Assembly: GCA_032716605.1 (NCBI GenBank)
Contig: CM064492.1
Span: forward strand, 50,997,766 to 51,061,765
Length of the DNA: 64,000 bases
Reading direction: 5' to 3'
Source: Paralithodes platypus
Taxonomy: Eukaryota; Arthropoda; Malacostraca; Decapoda; Lithodidae
Part shown: positions 1 through 8,614 of the stretch, one piece after another
Layout: every line of letters starts with the position of its first letter
Position numbering within the stretch: position 1 is the stretch's first letter
Notes under the pieces: generated by a model
The model's database searches: none
Seen by the model: the letters and a program-made list of their open reading frames with translations, nothing else
What the model was told of the DNA's origin: nothing
Position numbers and translations under genes: made by a program

Positions 1-620
1 AATTAAACAAAATAAAAATAAACACCCCTTAGCCCAAAGAAGATACGATGATGCATTTGTATCTGGTTTTAAGTGTAAAATATAGGTTTTGACAGAGTAG
101 ATATCAATGCACTGTTCACGATTATTAACAATGCTGCAACCCGAGGTAATGGAATTAAATTAATAGAAAGACGAAATGCCAAGATGTCACACAAAACCTC
201 TTCACATACAGTGTGGTCAAGGAGTGGAAAAGTTTATCAAGGGAGGTGGTCGATAGTAATTCAATTGGTACGTTTAAGAAGAGACAGGACGATCATCTGA
301 TGGAGATTGTTAAATATGATAAATCAGTAGGCATATAAATGTAAGTTCCCTTTCAGACTTATATCTTTTTATCCTACATAAAAACTCTCATTGTGGGCAT
401 TTCCTGGCCCATAAGGTTACACTTCATTCCTTTTTTCCCGGTTCGGATTTTTAGCCGGAAGGGACGGAGGGTGGGGAGAGAACCTTCTAATTTGCTGTCC
501 TATATTTCTACTATATACTGTACCTGTCTCTAGTAGTATTAAGGCCGGACCACCTAGTAGGGACCGCAAGGTCTTTTTAGTCTAAGTATCTGTGTAACTC
601 TTCTGTAACTCTGTGTGAAA
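1..620 (+). pseudogene. CR1-like LINE 3' end (C-terminus of RT polyprotein plus 3' UTR)
   Basis: One frame ending in a stop at 336-338 reads DVTQNLFTYSVVKEWKSLSR followed by a REVVDSNSIGTFKKR-type block. The pattern V-x-EW-x-SL-x-REVV-x2-NS-x-GTFK closes the polyprotein of CR1-like non-LTR retrotransposons, just after the thumb region. Upstream of about 170 the frame is disturbed, and the window edge cuts the element. The following 280 bases, rich in short G/C blocks (ccggttcgga, gccggaaggga), look like a 3' UTR. The 3' limit near 620, at a doubled ctgtgtaactc-like motif, is a guess. It is a dead 5'-truncated copy. Confidence 0.6.
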
Positions 621-766
621 GGGTTTATGGAGATCATATTTACCAATTTGAGTCGTAGAGGTACATTATAAACTAAAGCAAATCGCCTGGTGGTAACCAG
701 AATAGGATGAACATTACGTAATGGTGGTGAAGGGACTATGCATTCTACAGGGAGATTGTCTTTGAG

Positions 767-979
767 TAAAGCCGGTGTCACACGAGCGATTTTTCCGGCA
801 ATTTCCGTTGAACAATTTTTGTTCGTACTATTTTGAGTTTATTCGCATTGGAATTGGAAAACAGATTGAAGGTAGGTTATGCTAGGTAGCATAATGCCTA
901 TGAAACTTCAATTGTGAAGCTGCCAGACTACAATTGCCCGTAAACATGGACGGAAACTCGCTCGTGAGACACCTGATAT
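767..979. mobile_element. MITE with GCCGGTGTCACACGAGCG ends, copy 1
   Basis: The left end reads aagccggtgtcacacgagcg. The right end is its degraded reverse complement (cgctcgtgagacacc). The interior matches, in reverse orientation, the better preserved copy at 52762-52980, including the tgcccgtaa and ctgccagac blocks. About 213 bp, non-coding. Superfamily not determined. Confidence 0.6.
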
Positions 980-1141
980 AACCCATTCAGTACCGTAACA
1001 TCCTTTTTGCATTATTATCTGGCAACTATTAGCCGATTTCATTTAGCCTAGAAAAGACGTCTACCAAATTAAAGGGATACAAACTATCTCAATCAATAAT
1101 TTTAGCTACTATATATCCTTCTTAATCTTCATATAATCGTC
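980..1141. mobile_element. TTAA/C2 MITE, truncated copy
   Basis: It starts with taacccattcagtaccg and proceeds through the family core (ccgatttcatttagcc, gacgtctaccaa, atatccttcttaatcttcat, aatcgtcta). The second half is missing, because a TTAA/G1 MITE begins at about 1142. The complete reference copies are at 17475-17687 and 35078-35292. Confidence 0.6.
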
Positions 1142-1481
1142 TATAAATTTATGTTTATATTTATTATTAAGTTTCCTCGCTAGACCTCAATCAAGCTTAA
1201 CAAAATACCCCGTAGACCTCATTTCAAGCAAAATTTGTAATTTTTTCGGTAGAAAAATGTCCCGGCCGAAGGCCGCTTCCTTCTATAGTTACAGGCTCGC
1301 TATCGCTCGCCAGGAAAAAATCGACCCCTAAATGGCACGAAAGGTCTTAATACTGACAAAGAAATGGGGCGAAAGGCTTCAAAATCGTCAAACTAATGGA
1401 ACGAACGTTTAACATTTTCAAAACTAATATGCTAAACATGAGGGAGAAAAGGGTTCAGAAAAAGTGACCACCACCCATTAA
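1142..1481 (-). mobile_element. TTAA/G1 MITE copy 1
   Basis: Family G1 is a 330-375 bp non-coding element bounded by TTAA, with ends of type TTAAGGGG...CCCCTTAA. Its diagnostic blocks are tagacctccatcaagctt, the CCGGCC-ttcg-GGCCGG hairpin, gctcgctatcgctcgcc, ggtgtcgattttttcctggcg, and gaccttt/gacgttc motifs. This copy reads reverse, ends at the TTAA of 1478-1481, and has lost its outer left end. G-start termini next to TTAA resemble Kolobok/T2-type MITEs more than piggyBac, which begins CCC; that placement is inference. Confidence 0.7.
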
Positions 1482-1689
1482 ACCCCTTCAGCACCAGGAC
1501 GTAGTTTTCCTCACATTCGGGTTACCACTAGACGATTTTCTTTATCATTTAGTCTATCTCTAGGTCTCAAAGGGGTACATAGATCTCAGTAATCCTCTAA
1601 ATAACACAGGGCCTTCTTCAGCTGCATAAACACGACTAATTTTAGCCAGAATCAAAGGTGAAAAGGTGTCATGATGCTGCCGGGATTAA
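1478..1689. mobile_element. TTAA/C2 MITE, copy 2, sharing TTAA with the G1 MITE
   Basis: It begins TTAAaccccttcagcaccagg and ends tgatgctgccgggATTAA, an inverted-repeat pair. The left TTAA is also the right TTAA of the neighbouring G1 element. Ends of type TTAA-CCC suit piggyBac-like MITEs (inference). Confidence 0.6.
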
Positions 1690-1732
1690 GTTGCCAGTAC
1701 ACATTACCTTGATAAACTCGAGATTGTGAACA

Positions 1733-1826
1733 TTTAATTGACCACTTGCGAGTTTTGGTTTTAAATGAAGTTGGTGCCGTGGCCATCAATATTTAGCAGA
1801 ATTACCAGCAGAAATACAGTCATATA

Positions 1827-1876
<50 letters not shown>

Positions 1877-2000
1877 TGTATATATAAAACCAAATTGATC
1901 ATACTGTTTATCCATCAGAAACCCACATTATTATTGGATTTCTCTTTAATGTTGATGTTCACACTTCCTTATAGCCTGAAACTCGCAAGTGGTCAATTGA
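1733..2000. mobile_element. MITE with CACTTGCGAGTTT ends, copy 1, containing an (AT)n tract
   Basis: The left end (aattgaccacttgcgagttt) is the reverse complement of the right end (aaactcgcaagtggtcaatt). The interior blocks (cagaattaccagc, tttatccat..., attattggatttctctttaat) match the copy at 60525-60754 in the opposite orientation. An (AT)n microsatellite has grown inside it at about 1823-1886, framed by atactgtatat. Confidence 0.65.
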
Positions 2001-2212
2001 ATAAAAAATAAAGTGGCCAAGGGAATTCTTCAAAACTATCCATAAGCATTTCTGAATTGTTCATTGCAATACACATTACTTCCTATTATGTGTATAAGTA
2101 TACCTATGCCTCGTGAATTAGAATAAGGGTTGAAGGAGTGTGAATGTATTTATACTGTATCCTAAAATGAAGCTCAAGTGAAAAACAATTTGAGAATTTC
2201 GCTAGGGTTGAA

Positions 2213-2813
2213 AATGTAAGATATATGTAGTCTATAGCATAATACATTGGAATACAAAGGCAAACAATGTAAGATATATGTAGTCTATAGCATAATACAT
2301 TGGAATACAAAGGCAAACAATGTAAGATATAATTATGTAGTCTATAGCATAATACATTGGAATACAAAGGCAAACAATGTAAGATATATGTAGTCTATAG
2401 CATAATACATTGGAATACAAAGGCAAACAATGTAAGATATAATTATGTAGTCTATAGCATAATACATTGGAATACAAAGGCAAACAATGTAAGATATATG
2501 TAGTCTATAGCATAATACATTGGAATACAAAGGCAAACAATGTAAGATATAATTATGTAGTCTATAGCATAATACATTGGAATACAAAGGCAAACAATGT
2601 AAGATATATGTAGTCTATAGCATAATACATTTGAATACAAAGGCAAACAATGTAAGATATAATTATGTAGTCTATAGCATAATACATTGGAATACAAAGG
2701 CAAACAATGTAAGATATATGTAGTCTATAGCATAATACATTGGAATACAAAGGCAAACAATGTAAGATATATGCAGTCTATAGCATAATACATTGGAATA
2801 CAAAGGCAAACAA
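2213..2813. repeat. Tandem array, 53/57-bp units forming a 110-bp higher-order repeat
   Basis: About 11 units share gtagtctatagcataatac and ggaatacaaaggcaaac. Short units contain atatatgtag and long units contain atataattatgtag (4 bases more). Over most of the array they alternate, giving a 110-bp period; the outer units at both ends are of the short type. Units are nearly identical, with single variants (ttgaatac; atgcagtc in the last unit), so the array is young or homogenised. Open frames across it are artefacts of periodicity. Confidence 0.95.
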
Positions 2814-2962
2814 TCAATAGAGCTTATCTATTGATTCAAATGGTGTTAATTGTAAGTTCAGTAGAACATTTCTGAATATGATGTATGGTTACGAAAGTTT
2901 TTTATGTATAACATATATTTAATACCAATAAATATAAAGTGTATCCTGAGATTAAAATAAAA

Positions 2963-3066
2963 TGAGGAGGAGCACTTTATTGACAACGCTTCGCAGGTAG
3001 TTTTTTCAGGTCACTGGCTTAAAGATGTTATTTGCAGAAACGTTGTCAATAAAGTGCTCCTCCTCA
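2963..3066. mobile_element. 104-bp element with perfect 26-bp terminal inverted repeats
   Basis: Left arm 2963-2988 begins tgaggaggagcactttatt and right arm 3041-3066 is its exact reverse complement. The 52-bp interior is unrelated. No clear target duplication. It could be a very small MITE or a remnant foldback. Confidence 0.7.
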
Positions 3067-3162
3067 AATGGTGCTTCTATTCATTCTGTCAATCTTTCAA
3101 AGTTAATTTAACATGTGTGTCCTATAGGTATGTAGCTAACGGAGAGCTTAAAAGACATTCAG

Positions 3163-3532
3163 TTAAGTGGGAGGTAGTCTTTTTTTCTGGACCCTCTTCT
3201 TCCTCATGCTTAGCATATTAGTTTTGAGATTTTACGACGTTCGGCCCAGTTGTTTGGCGATTTTAACACCTTTCGCCCCATTTCGTTGTCAATTTTAAGA
3301 CCTTTTGTGCCATTTAGGTGTCGATTTTGTCCTTGCAAGCGATAGAAAGCCTGTAATTTTAATAGCAACCGGCCTTCGGCCGGGAAATTTTTCTACCGAA
3401 AAATGTAAAAATACATCTTGAAAGGGGGTCTAGGGGGTGTTTATTTAAGCTTGTTGGATGTCTAACGAGGAAACTAAACACTAAATTAATAAATTTATTA
3501 ATAGACCAAAAAAAAAACACTATCCCCGTAAA
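3163..3532 (+). mobile_element. TTAA/G1 MITE copy 2
   Basis: It begins TTAAgtgggaggtagtc, runs through tttctggaccc, the ccggccttcggccgg hairpin and tctaacgagg, and ends ccccGTAA (an altered TTAA). It contains a poly(A)-like run near the right end. Confidence 0.75.
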
Positions 3533-3717
3533 AGGGAAAAAATTAATAGGAATGTTGAACTAGTAAATTAGCTTGTGTGAGGGGCGGGTGAAGGCTGGGG
3601 AGACATACGTGTGATTACCTAGGCGGGAAACGCGGGAATTAGACGCAGAGAAACCATTAGGACGATTTAGTTAACGCGATTAGGTGGCCTGAAGCGAGCG
3701 TAGGAATATGGGAAAGG

Positions 3718-4100
3718 GTGTGTGGGGGAGGAGGAGGAGGAGGAGGAGGAGGAGGAGGAGGAGGAGGAGGAAGAAGATGAAGAAGAAGAAGAAGAAGAAG
3801 GGAAGAGGAGGAGAGGGAGGGGGATACAGTAGGAGTTAGAAGAAGAAGAAGAAGACGGGAGGGAGGAGAGGGAAGATGAGGAGGAGAAGGAGGAAGAGGC
3901 GGGTAAAAAGGAAGAGCAGGAAGAAGAGGAGGAAGAAGAAGATGGAAAAGAGGAGAGGGAAGAGGAGGGGAAAAGGGGAGAAGGAGGAGGAGGAGGAGGA
4001 AGAAGAAGGGAAGGAGAAGGAGGAGGAGGAGGAAGAATAGGGTAAGGAGGTGGAGACGGAAGAATAAGGGAAAGAGGAGAAGGGAGCAAAAGGAGAAGAT
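3718..4100. repeat. Purine-rich (GGA/GAA) low-complexity block
   Basis: Nearly all purine on the + strand, with a (GGA)n start at about 3727-3770 grading into mixed GAA/GGA. Long proline/serine or leucine 'ORFs' on the complement are translations of this low-complexity DNA and not genes. Homopurine mirror tracts of this kind can form triplexes. Confidence 0.9.
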
Positions 4101-4508
4101 GGACAGTGTATCTAGCTGAGTATTTATAAAGACAAATAACTTTCCATGTGCATAGTCTCGTTCACCGATACAGATGTCAACAAAGACATATATCATCTTA
4201 CACATCAAACAATTTCTATGATACAAATCCAACGGCTAGGTTAGTATAGAGTTTATTAAAATGTATGAATTCATTAAACTATATTATGATAGCCCTACAT
4301 TTACTGCGTTTATACAAGGGCCATATGCATTTTATGGAAAAGGCGAGTGTGCGAAGGAGAGGAAACAGTTTGATCGAGATAATATAAAAGGGCGGCTGAG
4401 TTTATGGTGAAAGGAAGTCAGGGAGTAAATTTGAGCATGGGTGAAAATATTGAGAAACCTTTGAGTGAAAAATAAAATATGGGCGATGCCCTTTGAATGG
4501 AATATAAC

Positions 4509-4733
4509 ATGGACGACTTGGTTTTGAGGTACTAAAAGACAGCTGATGAAACCGAATTACTGATAATTGTTGAGATGTGTGTGAATTATATGAGCATAAT
4601 ATAATATACAGACGAATGAGCATGGACGACTTGGTTTGAAGGTAATAAAAAACAGCTGATGAAACCGAATTATTGAGAATTATTGAGATGTTTAAGAATT
4701 ATATGAGCATAATATAATATATAGACGAGTGAG
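4509..4733. repeat. Two-unit tandem repeat, about 112 bp
   Basis: The block starting catggacgacttgg at 4509 recurs at 4621. Shared segments are cagctgatgaaaccgaatta and gagcataatataatata. Divergence between units is modest, with small indels. A third start (gagcatggg) follows at 4730 and then diverges. Confidence 0.8.
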
Positions 4734-4788
4734 CATGGGTACAACACAAGATGAGTACACTCCGTTCATCTGAAAGGAAAATTTTAAC

Positions 4789-5144
4789 TTAAAGGGGGGT
4801 GACCTGCTTTTTTTCTGTACCATTCTCTGGCTTATATCCATTCGGCCCTATTCAGCCTACTGTTTTTAGACGTTTATCCCCATTCAGGTGTTGATTTTTT
4901 CCTGGCGAGCGAAAGCGAGCCAACATTGTATGGAGAAATCCGGCTTCGGAGAAATTTGTCTATCGAAAAATGTAAAAAATTAGCCTGCTGTCAAAAACAG
5001 TTTTAAAAATATGTTGGCTCGCTACCACTCGCCAGGAACAAATCGACACCTGGATGAGGGTAAACGACTTAAAACAGTAGGCTGAATGGATACAATTCAG
5101 AGAGAAAGGGAGAGAGAGAAAAAACACGAGGTGGGCCTCCTTAA
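4789..5144. mobile_element. TTAA/G2 foldback MITE copy 1
   Basis: Family G2 is a TTAA-bounded element of about 335-390 bp whose two halves are long imperfect reverse complements: an outer G-run and CT-rich arm, cttgtatccattcgg, cagcctactgttttaaga, ccaggtgtcgat, ctggcgagcg, and a central TAGCCTGCTGTCAAAA. Here it runs from TTAA 4789-4792 to TTAA 5141-5144. It shares the ggtgtcgat-cctggcgagcg core with G1, so the two families are probably related. Confidence 0.75.
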
Positions 5145-5149
5145 AAAGG

Positions 5150-5700
5150 CAAAACATAACTTTCTTGCAACTATTGTCCAATCAGCTTGACTTCAATCTT
5201 GTGTACACTGTTTAAAATGTTCATCAGAGATAAACTTGTAAGGCATTTAGAAGAAAACATAATAATATAAGAATCACAGCATGGCTTACGGAACAAGCTT
5301 TCGTACCTAACAAATCTCCTTGACTGTGTTCACAATATCATTAATATATATGATGGAAGTTAATCCGTTTCCATTAGTTACCTAGATATCCAGAAAGCCT
5401 TCAACAAAGTTACCCCATAAGCGCCTCTTGATAAAATTACAAGCTCATGGCATATAAGGGTGCACACTTCGATGGATTGAGGATTGGCTTATTGAGTGTA
5501 AGTAGCGAGTAGTAATAAATGGTAAAGCCTCGGACGGGAAAAATGTCACAAGTGGTGTGCCCCAGGGCTGAATTCTCGAACCTGTTCTTTTATTGATGTA
5601 TATCAATGACGTCGATGAAGATCTTTCATGTATACTTTCAAAATTCGTAGACGATACGAAAATTGAGAACATAATAGTATCTCCCTTGCATGTTCAATAG
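5150..5700 (+). pseudogene. CR1-like LINE reverse transcriptase fragment, heavily decayed
   Basis: Conceptual translation in shifting frames gives reverse transcriptase landmarks in order: NYCPISLTS, HGLRNKLSYLTNLLDCVHNI, YLDIQKAFNKV (the A box, catalytic Asp context), SGVPQG followed by a stop, then YINDVDEDLSCILSKFVDDTK. The normally conserved F/YADD box reads FVDD. At least four stops and several frameshifts are present. It starts directly after a G2 MITE. CR1 affiliation rests on the SGVPQG...LxxYIND...SKFADDTK arrangement shared with the copies at 20.1 and 36.5-38 kb. Confidence 0.7.
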
Positions 5701-5909
5701 ATCCAATATTATTTAGAGACATTAGCAAAGTGTATCAATATCTCTGTTGTTACTTGTTGTCCTTTGTACTCCCATTGTAGGACCTTCTGTTCTGTACCGT
5801 ATTTAAAGCTGAAAGTATATACTGTATATTATGCTTAGGAAACATCTCGGAAGCTAGAGGTTAAGTCGAGAGACCCAAACAATAGAACCTTTTCCTGTCA
5901 AAACTTATT

Positions 5910-5980
5910 ATCAATCAGTCAATTAATCAATTAATCAATCAGTCAATCAATCACGCAACCAATCAATCATTCAACTATAC

Positions 5981-6017
<37 letters not shown>
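5910..6017. repeat. CAAT-like and (AT)n microsatellites
   Basis: Imperfect (ATCA/ATTA)n from about 5910, then a pure (AT)n run at about 5983-6017. Confidence 0.9.
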
Positions 6018-6022
<5 letters not shown>

Positions 6023-6225
6023 TTAATACTGTACATGTGTCAAAGTTTTACAACCTTATGAACTGAATATCTACAGTATACACACAACTCTTTTATACAG
6101 TACTAATAAATTGGATGAAACGGATAATGAAATAAAGATAAACCATTTACTATACATTTATCCGCTTATCATAGCTAACGTGTATAATTTTAATTCAGCT
6201 TAGGATATATCTCAAGGGCGGTGAG

Positions 6226-6598
6226 TTAAGGGGGTAGTACTTGTGTTTTGGTCTGTTTAAATATATATTTAATTATTTTTATTTTTTTCGCTAAACCTCC
6301 ATCAAGCGACAAAAATAAATAAAAATAAACCTCCTTTCAAGATAAATTTGCACATTTCTTGGTGGAAGAATATGCCCTGGCTTAAGGCCGGTTCCTCCTA
6401 ATACTACAGGCTCACTATCGCTCGCCGGGAAAAAAATCGAGACGTTAATGGCATGCAAGGTTATAATATTGATACATAAATGGAGCAAAACGTCTTAAAT
6501 TTGCCAAATAATGGAACGAACTTCACAAAATCTCAAAACTAAGGGGGCTAAGCATGAAGGAGAAGGGGGTCCAGTAAAATCAACTACCTCCCCTTTAA
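6226..6598 (-). mobile_element. TTAA/G1 MITE copy 3
   Basis: Bounded by TTAA 6226-6229 and TTAA 6595-6598. It carries the family blocks ctaaacctccatcaagc, cccggc-type hairpin remnant (ggcttaaggccggttcc), ctcactatcgctcgccggg and gaaggagaagggggtccag. The right TTAA is also the left end of the C2 MITE at 6595. Confidence 0.75.
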
Positions 6599-7131
6599 AT
6601 CCTTCAGCACGATGACGTCTTCTTACCTTTAATTATGCCTAAATTGGACCATTATTTACAGTTGTATTAGGACCCATGGTGTTCATTCAGTGGGATTAAT
6701 GAGATCGTATTGAGAGTCTTAATGGGGTAGTACTCGCTTTTTCTGGACCCACTTCTCCCTCATGTTTAGCATATTAGTTTTGAGGTTTTAAGACGTTCGT
6801 TCCGTTAGTTTGGCGATTTTGAGACCTTCCGTGTAATTTTGTTGTCAATATTAAGACGTTTCGTGCCTATTAGGTGTCGATGTTTTCCTGGCGAGTGACA
6901 GCGATTCCGGCCTTCGGCTGGGAAATTTGTCTTGAAAGGGTGTCTAGGGGGTGTTTTTCTAAGCTTGATGGAGGTCTAGCAAGGAAAAAAAAAATATATA
7001 TATATATATGTATGAATATATAGACCAAAAAACAAGTACTAACCCCTTAAAGGCAGAATATAAGCTAAATAAAATCGTGTAATAGTAGCCAGAATAAGAC
7101 GAAATTTACGTCATCGTGCTGAAGGGGTTAA
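6595..7131. mobile_element. TTAA/C2 MITE copy 3, split by a G1 MITE
   Basis: The left half runs from aaatccttcagcacgatgacgtc to about 6722. The right half runs from about 7051 (aggcagaatataagct) to tcatcgtgctgaaggggTTAA at 7128-7131. The outer ends are inverted repeats of each other. The G1 MITE at 6719-7050 sits between them, so C2 was here first. Confidence 0.7.
6719..7050 (+). mobile_element. TTAA/G1 MITE copy 4, nested in a C2 MITE
   Basis: Runs from TTAA 6719-6722 to TTAA 7047-7050. Contains ctttttctggacccacttc, ccggccttcggctggg, gcttgatggaggtctagc and a short AT microsatellite near the right end. The flanking TTAA duplicate supports cut-and-paste insertion. Confidence 0.8.
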
Positions 7132-7287
7132 ATTATCCCCCCCTCCCCCTCCCCCCCCCATCCCTGTGTGCCCCCAGCGTTCACCTTCCCCCATAATCAC
7201 CCACTCGCCAACATCGTAAAATCTAATTTGTTCGCAATTTCACCCGCTCTCTGTGTGTCCCGTCCCACCCTCCTTACTCACGGCTAC

Positions 7288-7596
<309 letters not shown>

Positions 7597-7699
7597 GCAC
7601 AGGCATACTTAGCACTTTGATTATGCTCGTTCGTTTTAATTACCTTGCTGCAGTAGACAAATGCTGAAGTGTGATAATAATTGAAATTAACTTTGGATC

Positions 7700-7888
7700 A
7701 TTCTCTTGAGGATTATGAAGCATTTTGACAATACACTTTGTCTATCATTAAACGATATTATGCAGCTTAGGAAGGACCTCTAGGAATGTAAGGGGTCCAA
7801 ATCAACTCCATTAAACGTCTGACTCCCAAAGATCTTTCCTAAACCGAATAAAATCGTCTAATGATAGCCAAAATTAACTACTCAAGAA
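7700..7888. mobile_element. TTAA/C1 MITE copy 1 (decayed ends)
   Basis: Family C1 consensus features are a left end TTAACCCCTTGAGGATTATG, acgcattttggcagttta, tctggctatcattagacga, a middle with aggaaggacct and gggttaaag, then the inverse (aatcgtctaatgatagcc, cgtcataatcctcaagggg, TTAA). This copy keeps all internal blocks but lacks clear TTAA on either side. Confidence 0.65.
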
Positions 7889-7938
7889 GGTAGATCACTT
7901 CATTTACACTATTGCGATTGTAATTGAATTAGGTCAAG

Positions 7939-7941
<3 letters not shown>

Positions 7942-8005
<64 letters not shown>

Positions 8006-8020
8006 TGTATATATATATAT
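7942..8020. repeat. (AT)n microsatellite
   Basis: Nearly pure AT dinucleotide with an internal gtactgtatat interruption. Confidence 0.95.
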
Positions 8021-8157
8021 TTATCTCTCTTTCATTTTATATATTTTTGTTTTGTCAGCGAAGTAGTGCCACGCTTCAGATGGTGTGTATATTAATGGTG
8101 GCTATTTTTCAATATTTTTTTTTTTTAGTAATCGTTCTCACACCATTGTCCTACCAC

Positions 8158-8614
8158 TTAACCCGTTAAGTATTATGACGCGTTTTAATAGTTTATTCTG
8201 GCTAACATTAGACGATTTCATACAATTTAGGCAGGGTCTCGAGGAATCAGAGGAGTAAATTCTATCTCACTTAACCCTCAGACTACCATTTGTTTTTCCT
8301 ATCTATCTATTGATTGCCAGACGACGTGATCCCCGGAGGGGTGGCCACGAACGAAACGCCCCCATGCACCTCTGTCCCCAGTCAGTCGAAGCCCCTTCTC
8401 CCATCCAACACCGCTTTCGCTCATATACTTTTTAACTTCATCCTTCCATCTCTCACTCGGTCTACCTCTCCCTCTCTGTCCTTCCACCTTACTCTCGTAC
8501 ACTCTCTTAGTCATTCTCTAACTTCCCATACGTTCCTTCCTAAGTAGAATAAAAATTGCCAAAATATACTGTCAAAATGCGTCATAATCCTCAAGAGAGA
8601 GAGAGAGAGATTAA
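8158..8614. mobile_element. TTAA/C1 MITE copy 2, interrupted by an RTE-like LINE
   Basis: The left part runs from TTAA 8158-8161 through ttattctggctaacattag to about 8298. The right part resumes at about 8535 (cctaagtagaataaaaattgcc, gcgtcataatcctcaag) and ends at TTAA 8611-8614. The last stretch before the TTAA has expanded into (GA)n. The 240 bases in between are a LINE 3' end. Confidence 0.7.
8299..8536 (-). pseudogene. RTE-like LINE, extreme 3' fragment (C-terminal 65-70 codons)
   Basis: The frame reads [20 protein letters not shown] then RWKDEVKKYM and ends HPSGDHVV, matching the C-terminus of the longer copies at 49.4 and 61.1 kb. RGRP-x-xRW near the end is typical of RTE-like and other APE-class LINE polyproteins. 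On the element's own strand the 3' end is a short (GATA)n tail. Possible target duplication of ttccta-type sequence on either side (about 8295 and 8535). It sits inside the C1 MITE. Confidence 0.75.

Noticed and set aside
2213..2813. CRISPR-like regular repeats
   Set aside because: Units are contiguous without unique spacers in a eukaryotic context; it is a tandem repeat.
3657..4232. Open frames of 140-191 codons rich in leucine, serine and proline
   Set aside because: They are translations of a purine/pyrimidine low-complexity tract; two overlapping frames on the same DNA are equally open.
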